NCBI GenBank assembly: GCA_005281725.1
Contig: SSBO01000006.1
Span: forward strand, 129,186-193,185
Source: Wuchereria bancrofti
Lineage: Eukaryota > Nematoda > Chromadorea > Rhabditida > Onchocercidae
Reading direction: 5' to 3'
DNA length: 64,000 nucleotides
Position numbers and translations under genes: made by a program
The notes under the pieces: model-generated
Seen by the model: only the letters and a program-made list of their open reading frames with translations
Told to the model about the DNA's origin: nothing
Database searches by the model: none
Shown here: piece after piece, positions 1-13,400 of the stretch
Position numbering within the stretch: the first letter of the stretch is position 1
How the letters are laid out: the number at the start of each line of letters is the position of its first letter

Positions 1-3000
1 ATCCTGGAACATTTTGAAAATAAATCATATGGTGAAGTTGTAGATATCTATTCTGTGCCATATATCAAAGCTTGCATTGACTCACCAAATACAATTACTG
101 ATCGTGCAGGAGTAGATCCTCTAACAAAGTATGTATTAACTTAGAAAATGTCGTAATATGAAAAGATATGTGTATTGGCAGGATAAATTTCATGAAGTTA
201 AATGAGCTTTAAAGAGTTTTTAAATGTTATTTATCTTTAAAGATATTATTAAATCGCCGTTAATGATGACATTATTTTATTTTCTTTGAAATTAACTTCT
301 TTCATTCAACTTCTATTATACTAAAAGTGCAATTATTTCTAGAATAGTAGGTGCAGTTTTGGCTTGGTGTTCTATCGAACATAAATTATTGATGGATCGT
401 GGTGCTGAAGCAATAAGTCCAGAACTGGCTCGTTCGTCGCTTTGGTGTATGGGACGTTTGATATGCTCATTGGGTTTTCAAGTTATGAATCCTGAGGATA
501 GTGAGCAATTAGCAAGTATAATGCAAAAGATTTTGCAAACTATGGTTGATTTTGCTTTGCAAAAATCTTTCGGTATATTAAACAATCTGTCAGGCGAGCA
601 CAAGTTTGTTTTTATACATTTATTATTTTTTTATTTTTATTTTTTGCTTGTAATGTGACCAATTAACTGTAACATCTATTACAGTCTGGAAATAGCAGTG
701 CTTGAGTAGTATCGACATATTTTATATATTTGATATATTTTAAGAAAAAAATTAAGGAAATACTTCAATCTAGTTGTTACTCAATCTCCGTATCAATCGT
801 AAATAATCAGAAACGAATGAATCGAAATATTTTTTGATTTCACGTATAATTGCTTTACTATCAAATTTTTGTTTCTTTTATTGTTCTCATTTTTTTTTTT
901 CACGATTTTTTCAATTACAGGCTTTGTCTGGATGCAGTGGAAGTGTTTGTTGGTTTGGTATGTGCCGGATGTAATGAAGCAGCAAAAAGTCCTTTTCTTT
1001 TTCCATGTCTTTCAACGATACAAATTGAACGATTACCAGCTCGTCATTCATTCATTAAAGTATTAATGCAAATTGGTGGCATGGCTAATGATGAAAATGT
1101 AAAAAAAATGTTATCTGAAATGGTTAGTTTAATAAATTAATCTCTTTTGCTATATTTTCTGTTAGATCAAAAAGTTATAGAAATGAATAAAAATGATTGT
1201 TTCAGTTGTTTTATCACGATTATATTACAGCTATTGCAACCACTTCGCGAAAGATTTATGTTACTGTGTAAAGAGCAAACAAGCTTAGAAACAAATCTCG
1301 TTGATTTATTGGATTGTTTCGGTGGTCTAGCTGAAGCTGCTCAAAATTATAACACTCATTTCCTCTTTGGTATATTCAGATTTCAATTTTCAAACATTTA
1401 TATATATATATGTTAAATAAATCAGTAAAAAGATTTAACATAACAAATTTGGCTGTAACAATTTTGAAATGTTTTTTTTTCTTTTTTCAGAATATTTGTC
1501 ACCAATTTTGACATGTTCAATTAGTTTATTGTTATCACACAAAGAATCTCAGCTTCTTACCAACGCAGTTTTGGATTTGTTCAGCAATGTCACAAAACGT
1601 ATGGGTGTATATAGTGAGAATCATAGCGATATGATTTTTCTCTGTGAAGTATAGTTATTAATTTTCATATATTAATTATGATTGCATTTCTATAACTGAT
1701 AAATTAAATCTTCTGATGATAATGGATAATGATAATGAAAAAGCTATATTGAATTTCTAAAAGAGATTTTGTAGTGCTAACTGATTGGTAATTTCGTTTC
1801 AATTTCGTAAGTTGTTAATGTCTGAATGGGTCTGCATAGTCTTCATTGTTTGTTTAAAAGTTCTGATTGTATCTATAGTTAAAAATCATTGCTGCTCAAT
1901 TAGTTTTCCAAAGATCTTTTAAATCTTGAAGCGTTCAAAATTTATTTTTTATAGACATTGCTAGAACTTATTCGAGTATATCGGGATGGACAGTTTACGC
2001 GGTATAAAGTAATTGATGTTGATGTTGAAGAGAAGGCATCTGATTTAATCATACTGCTGGATATTCTTGCCAATGTTTTGAGCAAGGATGACTTATCGAT
2101 CATTCCTTTATCTTCATCCGGTTCCTTCCTTTTCTTTTTGTTATGTTTAAATTTTGGAAAAAAAAATGTTAGCTTTTTTGATTCCTCTCTTTGTTAAACT
2201 TCAGCTTTAAGTGGAAATGCAGCAGCTTACATTTGGAATTGGAACAATTACTGTAGTGGACTTTATGATATTATGATACGAGGATAGATATCTAAATAAT
2301 TTCTGTTTATAATATTTTGTAATCGTTTTGATAATTTAGATACAACAGAGTTTGCAACAATCGGCTCTCGCGTTGCGTTAATTGCTTTAGAGATGTTGTT
2401 GCCTATTATGGAAGATGATCTGCTCAAATTACCTTTATTATGCCGAAAGTAAGTTTTGTTTAAATTTGTAGTCTTTTTTCACTATAAAAATTTGCATAAG
2501 GGATTTGATTGTAACTGCAAGAAATAAAGATTTAACTGTTATACAATATAAAACTTTTACGTCGTGGTTACTAATATTCATTTCAGATTTTATCGCTTCA
2601 TTTTATATTTTACTGAAATGGCACCACAAACTCTTGAAAGTTTACCAGAAGCACTATTTGTTTCAATTATTGAATGTCTTCGGCACGGCTTGAGATCAGA
2701 TTTCGGCCAAGAGGTAGTAAATGGCATTTATATTTCCTTTCATATGCAAAAAAATTATTTTTTTTNNNNNNNNNNNNNNNNNTTAATTTAAATTAAATTA
2801 AATTTTATAAAATGTACTTAAGAGGGAAAACTTATGAATATTTTGATGTTCGTATAAGTCTTATTCTGCGATTTTGTATACAAGCAAAAAAAAAATAGTT
2901 CGAAATGATTATAACATCCGTTGTTCTGAATAGAAATAATGAAGAAATTGAGGTTTCCAGCTGTTTTCAGTCTTCATTTCATAACATCATTATTAACTTT

Positions 3001-4301
3001 AAGTTTTATGTCACATCACTAATTTACTGCTAACTGTTTTGTAATAGTTCTGTGATAATCATTAAACTGATTTTCCCTTTTTTTTTATAAATTTAATGAA
3101 CTTATGTATTCCATTACATTTCCACAATATATGAATCTCAGATTTCGTTAATTTCTGCTGAAACAGTAACTGAAGTGGTTTCATATTTTACTCGACTTAC
3201 ACCAAAGAATGAAGCAGCTATATCACGTCTCGCTGTTCTTCTTGAGGTAAGTTTCGTGACGCTTTTAAAAATTTTACACAAATAATCAATCTATTATTAC
3301 TTTGTGTCTTGTGACGTTTTTACATCAAATAATAAGTTCCAAATAATTTATTTTTTTATCATGTATTAGGCTTCTGAATTTATCCAGTCACGAATTTTTC
3401 CTTTATTAACTTTTTCCAGTTTTTGACTCATAGAAATTCAGAAACAACCTGAAATGAATTCTGTGGTTTAAAAAAAAAAAAAATTAAAATGCTTTCTTTT
3501 AATAGACATTGTTAAATTCTTGGTTCATTATACTATTGAGTGGCCTATATTTTTCCAAGGTGCTTCTAAGCGCAATGCAAATTCACATAATGCACACTGC
3601 TTTCATTAAATAAATATTGGAAATTAATTTAATTTTTAGCCAACATTTGAGTTGTGTTTAAGTTGCTCCTGGCAAGTAGATTTGCAAAATGCTTCTGCAA
3701 CAGCTCTCTTCGCCTTGATATGTTGCAATCAGGTACATATTTTTGTTGTTTTCTTTTTTTTTCAAAACATTTTCGTATGTTCGACAAAAAATCTAAATTG
3801 ATAAATTGGGGAAATTAGTGCACTATTTTAGATGTGAAAAATAGAGATGATATTTTAACCGATTACGCTTAACTGTTGACATTACCAATCCTCTATGACT
3901 TTCTAAAAAAAAAAAAAAATCGTCTCAATTTTTAAATGTGATCATATTTTGGCTTCATTGTTCTCTTCTAATCCTACTTTAATCTATGTTATCTTTTAAT
4001 AGTGAGATTTCGAGTAAGTTCTACGCTTTTAGTACTTTATGCTACAAGAATACTTTCTATTCAGTAATTCTTAACAAATTATTTTATTTTAGCTAAATTT
4101 TAGATTGCTTTCGAGGAATACGTCAAGCAATTACTTTCTCGTGATGAAAATCGTCCATATCAGGCAACTCTTCAAGCAGCATTTCAAGCTTTATTACCAT
4201 CCAATTTAGAGTTTCATCTAGGTCGACGTGAGAAGCGTGAATTTCGTGAACGTTTGGAGCAATTTCTGAGCCAAGCACAGGGTTTACTTGTTGTTGAATA
4301 A
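1..4301 (+). CDS. XPO4: Exportin-4 (XPO4) copy A, 3' half of gene, 5' end outside window
   Basis: Nuclear transport receptor of the importin-beta/exportin superfamily. In animals XPO4 carries eIF5A and Smad3 out of the nucleus with Ran-GTP (family knowledge). Exons joined in phase: 1-128, 343-603, 921-1122, 1231-1369, 1491-1648, 1955-2120, 2340-2448, 2587-2713, 3142-3246, 3640-3732, 4104-4301, giving 561 residues and a TAA stop. The product is helical HEAT-like sequence. Segments that align with vertebrate XPO4 are LLQPLRERFM, CFGGLAEAAQ, EEKASDLIILLDILANVLSK, LLPIMEDDLLKLPLLC and the C-terminus REKREFRERLEQF...GLLVVE (vertebrate counterpart ends GLLCVK). The N-terminal Ran-binding half lies before base 1. 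A run of 17 N (2766-2782) falls in the intron after the exon ending at 2713. Identity is firm; individual splice sites are inferred. Confidence 0.88.
2766..2782. other. Assembly gap of 17 N inside an XPO4 copy A intron
   Basis: Unresolved bases follow a poly-T run in the intron between the exons ending at 2713 and starting at 3142. The flanking exons join in frame, so no coding exon is obviously lost. The exon before the gap is 39 nt shorter than its counterpart in XPO4 copy B (127 versus 166 nt), so the exact boundary here is less certain. Confidence 0.9.
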
Positions 4302-7300
4302 AATTAATTGATTAATGTATCAGAATGTTATTGCAGTTTTTTTTTTTTTTAACGTTACCTTTTTTTCTTGTCATGAGATGTGCAATTTATGAAACTTAGT
4401 TGAGATGATTCTATCATGTACAGGTTTTTCTTCTCTACATATAACTTCCGTGCTGCATTATTCCTCTAATATTTGGTTGTAAAAAATTGTGCCTGAGAAT
4501 GTGGCTTAATTTTTTCTAGAAGTTATATTAAAAAAATAATATTGAATAAATTTGTATTGTAATTGAACGCAGTTTAACTACGAAAAAGAAAATCAAAATG
4601 AACATTTTCGAGAGAGAAAAAGAGATTCCCAATGAGTTTAGAAAATAAGTTGAGTAAATAATTCGTTCACAACGAATAATTGCAATTTATAGAAACAAAC
4701 ATGTAAAGTTAAGGTAGTGAAGTGTCACATAAATGACGTAGGTAAGGAAAAACAAAGAACTTTGCAACTATTAATTAACGAAGTAGTTTTTAGTACTCCT
4801 TAATGATCAGTTTTTGAAGCACTAATAAATATGTGGCAATTACATTCTGCTAAATGACGCATCAGTTCTCTTCCGTCATTTTGATATTCTGACAAATCAT
4901 TGCAAATAAAAATTTGATAGCATAATTTTACATTTATATATATTTATAGAAGAAAAATATACATTTATAGAAGAAAAATGAAATTAGATTATTTTAAAGA
5001 ATGGAAGCAATTAAAGTTACACAAAAATTACACAAATAAATGTCTAAGTAAATTAATCGAAGTAAAAATTGGAATCGGAATTGAAATTGGAATAGCTATT
5101 ACTAATATTGGAAATGAAAGAAAGAAAGAGACAAATCATTGATGAATGACTTAATGGCTAACAATGCTACTTATTGGCAAAATAAAAAATAATCGGTGCT
5201 TCTCTACTTCTGATATCATTTATTGGCATTCTCGAATTTCTTACCGTATCAAAAAGGAAGTGATATTTCATTATCGGTTGGAAAATGACTTCATGAATTC
5301 CGGAATTATTTCCGTGTTTTAATAAAATAAAAAAATGATTCGAGAATATATTTTTGGATTAATTATTGATAGCTAAATTTAATTTTTTTTTCTGTAAACA
5401 TTCCCATTCCCTTCAAAATTTGAGAGATATCTCACCTTTATCAATTATTAGATTTCTTAATTTTGAGGAAATTGAAACAAGCAAAAGAGTATTGCTGTGT
5501 TCAATCAAATGACATTATCATTTTATCATTTATTTATTTCATTTGTAATTCTCATTTTATCAAATTTCTTAAAATATCATTTATTTCATGATAACGACAT
5601 TTAAGATAATGTGGATAATATTAGACGGATAAAAAAAATAATAAAAACAATTTAAATAATTTCAGGTGATGATTGGTTTTTTTTTTTTGGGAAACTTCAA
5701 AATGTGGAATGTGCTAAAATAATTGTTATTTTAGAAGAAAAATGGAAAAAAAAAGTTTTTAAAATTATTTTATTAATTAATACTAATTTATTAATACATA
5801 TCTCGATTTTCATCATTTAGCATTTTCTGAATTATAACCTAGTAAAATGAAGTTATATGATAAATTCTTACATAAAACAGTAATTTTATAATGATCATTT
5901 AATTTTACAATGATTATTTAACAAAATTTCACTTAAATTTCACTATCATTAGATTGTACGTACTTAAGTTTTAGTACATTAAATTGTAAACTTCAATTTA
6001 TGCTTCTTTTATTTTCAAAATAGATTTTTAATTTTGAAAAAGTACTATAATTTATTTTACTATATTATCATTTTTTTGCATAACAAAGCAAAAAATTTGT
6101 TGTTTAAGCTAACAACTAATTAGCATTTTAGCATCGATATTGAGTTATACANAATAAACTATAAAAAATTGCTATAAAAAATTTTTCATTACTTAAATTT
6201 ATTAAGTAGAAAAAAATTGGAAAACAATAATTTGTTTATTAAATAACTTTTCATATTACTATAAACTATTAGTATATTTGTATATTTACAGAATTCTTGT
6301 GTAACTATCAGAAAATTTGAAATAATATTTTGGTACTAAAATTTTACTATCGGAAAGTTACAGAATAGATTAAAAATATGAAATGATCATATTAATTTTA
6401 ATATTAATTTTAAATCATATTAATTTTCTAATGAGCACTAATTAAAGATGGTAATTAATAATAACATTGGTAAATTTTGAATTTATATATTGAATAAATA
6501 TAATACATACGTATACATGTACATATTGCATTTTATGAAGATTATTAATTGCATATGAAATTCAAATTGCATATGCTAATTTCAATTATCAATAAAATAA
6601 TTCAGGAAAAGTTTCAATTTTTCTCGGTTCATTTAAAATTTCATTTCATAGTACTATTTCAATATCTCTACGTCTCTTTTTTAAAAAAAAAGCTTGTCAG
6701 ACTTATACTTAATTTTTATATGATAAGTTTTTTTTTTCTTTTTTCATATTTTTTTTTTCAAAATTAAAATTCTGTTAGTGCTATGATTATATTTGTAAAA
6801 AAATTTTTTTTAATTTCTGTTAAAAATTTGTGGTTATTTTCTTTTTTTTTTGTAATTAATTAATAATAATTAGTTAAATCTTGCTAATACATCATAATTT
6901 GCTTATTGTTATTGTTCAGAATCATTTTTTCTTTTATCTTTCAAAAGAATATTTGAAATTACTACTGCGCTAAATTTTTTTTTTCTTTCGAATTATGTTA
7001 GATAAAAAATTTTCTCTTCATCAAATCTTCTCGAAACTTCAGGATTATTATCTAAAAGCGAAAAAAATTGTTTTTGATCAAATTTTCTGGCATAAAGTTT
7101 GGCAAAAATTTTATCGGATCAAATTATATTTAAGTTAGATCATATTAGTAATTCTTATATATCTAAAATTGATATAATATTTATATATCAATTATGTAGC
7201 ACACGCGCCAAGTAATAATAATTTTTTTGTGACAATTATTACTTTTATTCTATTCTAAAATGACCATTACCATTTATTCGATAAATAGTTTTCTTTTTTT

Positions 7301-7484
7301 TTTTATCTATAAAAATTATCGAATTCAATTAAAACTTTCCTTTTTTTTTGTTAAAAATTAAATTTCTTTTCTATCTATTTTTTTGCTATTACCATTACTA
7401 CTACTACTACTACTATTGTTCCATACTACAATAATTAAATTTAAATGTTTATTAAAATTTAAAAATTTATTAAAGTTTTGAAAT
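4302..7484. other. Intergenic region between the two XPO4 genes, no gene seen
   Basis: Extremely AT-rich DNA with frequent stops in all frames and poly-T/poly-A runs. There is one ambiguous base at 6152 and a short CTA repeat near 7399-7414. I see no exon-like stretch and no tRNA cloverleaf. It must hold the 3' UTR of copy A and the promoter of copy B, but I cannot point to a promoter motif. Confidence 0.6.
4545..4550 (+). terminator. Candidate poly(A) signal for XPO4 copy A
   Basis: An AATAAA hexamer lies about 245 nt after the XPO4 copy A stop codon, followed by TTTGTATTGT, a T/G-rich stretch typical of cleavage sites. It is the first canonical hexamer that I noticed in a reasonable 3' UTR position. 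In DNA this AT-rich, chance occurrence is common. Confidence 0.35.
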
Positions 7485-10400
7485 ATGCGAAATATCAAAG
7501 GAAGAAAACCAGCGCCAGCTATTAGGCGTGAACTTAATGACAGACTTATTGAAGAAATGGAACAAATGGCTCGACAACTTAGCGTTTGCGCTCATTGATT
7601 TTTCTCATTATACTTTATTGTTAATTAATTCATTTCAAATAAATTTAATTTGTGTTAAGAAATGTTATCAAAGTTTAATTTAAATTAGTATAAAAAGATA
7701 AAAAGAACAACTAATATAATTCATTTATCAAATATATTAAATTTCATAAAATGATATTACAGCTCTTTTTTTGTAAAAAAAATTTCATTTTTTATTCCAC
7801 TGAAAAAAAAAAGAGAAAGGTTTTATTATTTTTTAAAACTTTTATCAATCAACAAGAATTTTAGTGGAATAAAAAATAAAAGTCTTAAAAATTTTAAAAG
7901 AAAAATTGGAGAAAATAAAAAAGCAAATTGTTCATTGAAATTAGCATAAGCAGTAATTAGTTAAGAGTTAAATTGAAAAAAACAAATTAAATATTTTCGC
8001 ATTATGGTATTTTTGCAAAAATGAATTTTTAGTAATTAAAAAAAGGAAGGACTAATTAAAATTTATTACTTATTAGTAATTAAAATGAATTTTTAGGCAT
8101 CAGAACCAGCTTCGTCACCTCTTCATCTTGCGGCATTAATGTATTTTCGCGATTTAGGTAGTCGAGTAACTTTGGAACAATGTCGTGCAGTTCTCGGTTG
8201 GTAGTATTTCTTGTGTCATTCATTTAATATACACTAATTTTTTTTCTCAAATATTTGAAATAAAGAAAAATTGCAACTTTAAATGAAATCTAATTAATTC
8301 AAATTATCTCACTAACAAATTAAATCATTTATCTGAGTGACAAAAATGCTTTAAATTAGAAAATTAGACAAAAGAAATGAAATGATAATAATTTTTTTTT
8401 CTACCCATTTGCATTTCTCAATTAAATATTTTTAAAAATTAATAAATTAATTTCATTTAGAGATTACATAAGACATTTTTGTGTATTAAATTATCAAAAT
8501 TGTTTTGTCATACAATAATTATTGTTTTGATTGAAAAACCATCATTGTATGCTTTGAAATTTAAAATTTTATTTAAGACTTTAGCTTTTTAAAGCTAATA
8601 AAAAAAAAAGTTTTCTTTTTATTCTTTTCAGAGGAAACTTCTAGTGAATTCGTCATATGTTCATTGGTTCAGAATTCTGCTCTCATTGTTATCAGAAAAT
8701 GGGCGACATTAGAGCCTAGAATTAAGAAAGAACATTTTGACTATTTCTTAGGCAGAGCTTTATTCAAATTTGGGTATAACAATTTAATATCGTAAAAAAA
8801 AAAGTGATAACGATTTTACCATGTCAAATTTGAAATTATCATGATAATTTTAGCTATGACTGAATAAAAATTATGTTAGTCAATTATAGGTGAATAAAAA
8901 TTATATCACTTAATAAGATCAAAATGATCAAAAGAAATGAAGAAAAAAAAATAATTTCGTTTTAAATTTTTTAAAACTTTATCACAGAACAAATTTAGTA
9001 ATTTGAAAAAAAATATTAGCAATCATTATATCAAAATTTTATGACATTTATTGAATTTTCAAATGGATATTTATCATTTTTATCAATGGCTAATACTTGC
9101 TTAAATAATTTCTTTAATTAATTGATCGATCAATTGCTGTTTTGACCGATTACAAAAATAATTGTTTAATCAATCGATTAATTGTTGTTTTGACTGATTA
9201 AATATTATTAATTTGTGATATTTTTTTTTAGATAATTGATAAAAAATTATAAAATTTCAATTAAATTACATAATTACTTAATATAAAATACTTCATTTGT
9301 TCATTCATTATTTTTTCTAATCATTATTAACAGAAGATCATTGAAAATTCGAACAGAAATGTTGAGATCATGCGCTAAATTATTGAAACGTTCCATTTTT
9401 GATGGCCATGCATGTGATTTCGATTCATTGGCATCAAAATTTTATGTCCTATTCACAGATCGTGAACCTGAAATTGTAATCATTTTTCTCATTTTTTTTT
9501 TTTTCTTCTGCTTCTTTTTTGTTTTCATAAAAAGAAACAAAAAATTTTATCATATCATAGAAGAATGAAAAGAAAACAAATCGTTAAAAGTTTTTGTTTT
9601 TTCATTGATTAAAAAGGTTAATTTATATTTTTCAAAAAAAAAATATCAACGATTATAATAAAATTGTTTTATTAGTTTAATAAAAAATTAAATTGTTTAA
9701 ACAATTAAATATCATGTTAGAATTTTAGAGCAGTATAATAAGTTTAAGTTTTCTTTTTTTTTCTTCGTTAAATTGATATAAAGCTTTATACTGATAAAAT
9801 AATTTATTATTATATAAGAGAAAATTTGATACAATCATTTTATATCAGTTAACATAATTTTTAGCATCGAATAACATATGATTTTTTCGTTCTAATTTTG
9901 GATGAATTTGATAGATGCTGGAAAGCGGAAGATCTTGGTATCCCTTATGATTTTCAATTTAGTGCTAAGCTTGCCTTTGAGGTATTTATTAATTTTGCAA
10001 TTGTTGTGAAAAATTTTATAAATTATGAAACTTTCAAATTTGCATAAATATTTGATTCAATAATTTTTATTATAATAAAAAAGGGTGAAAAATTGAAATG
10101 TTAATGATTTTTGAAATAATTGCACTATCATTAAATGACATTTGTAAATTAATGAAAAATTTCTCATTTAAAAATAACTAATTTTTAATTATTACCAAAG
10201 TAATATATTGTGTGTACTTTAGCATATGCCATATTATATTAAATGTAAGAAATAAAGTATATTAATTATTTCATTACAAATTAAAATGTAATTGAATTGA
10301 ATGTGCAAGAATTGATAAGATTTAGCAATGAATAGTTGAAATATATATTTATTAAATAATTTGAAGTAAATTTTTTTCAATTTTTTTTTTTTTTTTAGGA

Positions 10401-13400
10401 AAAAGGTTTGTTAGAAATTTTTTCGAAATGTATACGTATTATTTCTCAACATTGTGTCTTCATTAGCGATTCCAATGACCTTCGCAGTGTATGTTTTTCT
10501 TTTTTTGTTTTTTTTGTTTTTCTAATACTTTTTACAACATTAAATATTTTTTATTAATTAATTAATTCAAATAATTGTAATAAATTTAACAGAATGAAAG
10601 TTTTTTTTATAAACTTTTAGAATAGTTATTTAAATAAGGTGCATTTTGAAATATGTAAAAGTTATGATTTTACAAAAATAATAGTTACAAAAACTTAAAT
10701 TATTTATTTGCCTTTTTATTATTATCAAATGATTTGTCTATTTTGCTACCTTTTCCTTGCTTTTTTTTTTGCAGAATAACGATTTAATTTTTGAATTTTT
10801 TTTTTTTGTTAAAAATATAAGAATTGAATTTCGAAAAAAAATGTTTATTTTTTGTATAATAAAATTTGATGATAATTTTAGTTAAGTATGATAGAATATT
10901 TATTACGAATATCAATTTTTATCTTTAAAAGAAATTTTGGAATTCATCATTTTTCAAAGAACAGTGATAAAGCAATAAGAGGGCCACCAAAAACATGGAA
11001 ACCATTATTTTTATGGAATGAATTCTTGCAACTTTTCTTTAGAGTTTGTTTATTTCATTTATTTTGTTTAATTTTTGCTAATTAAAAATAATTATCAAAA
11101 AAAAAAAAGAAATAGCAATGACATATTTTCAATTTATTAGAATTTTAAAAAGTACACAATAAAAATGTGTAACTTGTAAAGATTGAAAATACTGGCAAAT
11201 ATTCTCATCAATTTATCACTTTTCAGTTATCAGTAATTTTCAGATTGTAAGAATTCATTATTTAATTATTCAAAATATTAATTTACAAATATTTTATGAT
11301 TAAATTGCGATTAATAAATGAAAACAACCTAATTATTACTTTTTTCTCATTAATATGTATTATTACAATATCAATTATAAAGAAAAAAAATCGTATATAA
11401 AAGAAAAAAAAATTTTTTTTTTTTTTGAAAAATTTGAAATTACAAAAATTAATTCTAAATTGTTTTTCTTATTTTTCAGTTACACAAATTTTTTCATAAT
11501 GATCGTGGCATTTCATTGCTAACATCAACTTGTATAACTGAATTAGCATCAATACGTGATGTTGTCCTAATTGATATAACACCTGATTCAAATTTTAAAT
11601 TAGTATCATCATTTGGTATTCCATTTGTTACAGCATATGATAGATATATATCAGATTTTCTTTCAGGTCTTATTTGGACTTTTAATAGGTAATTTTCTTT
11701 TTAATTAATTTAATATATAATTTAATTAATTTTACATTCAAAATGTCAATTTTCATAAATTAAATTATGCTATAATCTTTTAATGATAGCATAATATTAA
11801 ATTATGAAATAGGTCCAAAAAAAAAAAAGTGATGTATTGATCCTTAATACAAATTGTTAATTAAATACAAATTAAATAATATAAAATATAAAATTGATTA
11901 ATTATAATTCAATAAATTATTAATTTTCAGTGAAGCAGTAATGCCAGAAATATATAATTATTGCGTGATAATTGTTAATGTATTATCAAATCATTCAATT
12001 TATTCACTTGCACACGCTGAAGCATCATTTCCAACTTTTATATCATTCATTCCGATATTAATGAAAATTTTTGCAACAAAACTATTAGATACGGTAAACG
12101 AACACGTAAAATGACGTGTTTTTTGTTTTATTTTGCTAATATAAGAATTTAAATATAATTTTTTTTTTGTGAGTTTTTTCGACTTTATTTATTTGTTTAT
12201 TTATTTATTTTTATTTTTGCTAAAAGATAGCAATTATCAAAAAAAAAAAAAAGCAGAAATGCAATAATAAAGTTCTAATTTCGTGATAAATCAAAAAAGA
12301 AAAAAAGCTTACAATAAAATTATATAATATTTGTAACTTTGAAAGATTGAAATTTTTAGCAAATATTCATATTATTTGATCAAAATTAGGATTATCAAGC
12401 TNTTTGTTTATTTATTTATTTTTATTTTTGCTAAAAGATAGCAATTATCAAAAAAAAAAGCAGAAATGCAATAATAAAGTTCTAATTTCGTGATAAATCA
12501 AAAAAGAAAAAAAGCTTACAATAAAATTATATAATATTTGTAACTTTGAAAGATTGAAATTTTTAGCAAATATTCATATTATTTGATCAAAATTAGGATT
12601 ATCAAGCTGAATTATCATTTATTAAATTACTTAGATTATTATTTATTAGTAGCTTATGGCTGGCTTACAGTTAGCTAATTAAAACACTAATTTATAAAAA
12701 TTGTTTTTCCCATTGTTTTACTTAATTTTACAATTTTATATTTATTTTATATTTATGTAATTGTATACTGTGATTGAATACTTAAAATAACGTTTTTCAA
12801 ATATTAAAAAGATAAATGTGAAATTATTAATACGAATATGAAATATATAAAAATATATACATTAATTTATTGTTGAATTTAGTGCTAAATATTTAGCACT
12901 ATTTAACTTTTTAAATTATTTCAACATAAAAACAATCTGTTAAGTTTCAATCAGTTTTATTTTTAATATCAACTATAAAATTTATCAGCCGAAAATCAGA
13001 TAAAATTCTTAATTTAACCAATTAATCAACCAATTGATAAGACAATAAAACATTAATCTTACAACAGACAGCCAAATAAACATTTACTAATTATTTAATT
13101 AATATAAATAAAGCAATCATTTCCTTCATTTTTTTTTTCACCTTTTCAATTGCAAATTTCAATTCCTCCTATTTTATTTATGTTACAGAAACAAAGAAGC
13201 GAAAATGAGGATGGAAATGAAGCTGCTGCTAATGAGGCGCAAAGTAGCCCAGTTACGGCTCAAAAATGGGCTTACATTAGCGCCATTCAGTATTTACTAA
13301 AAGGATGGTCAATTGTTTTGCAAAATGCACAATTTGTGAAAGAGTTGACAGGACGTTGGTTTGATGATTATAAAATGACAATGTCAATAATTTCATCATT

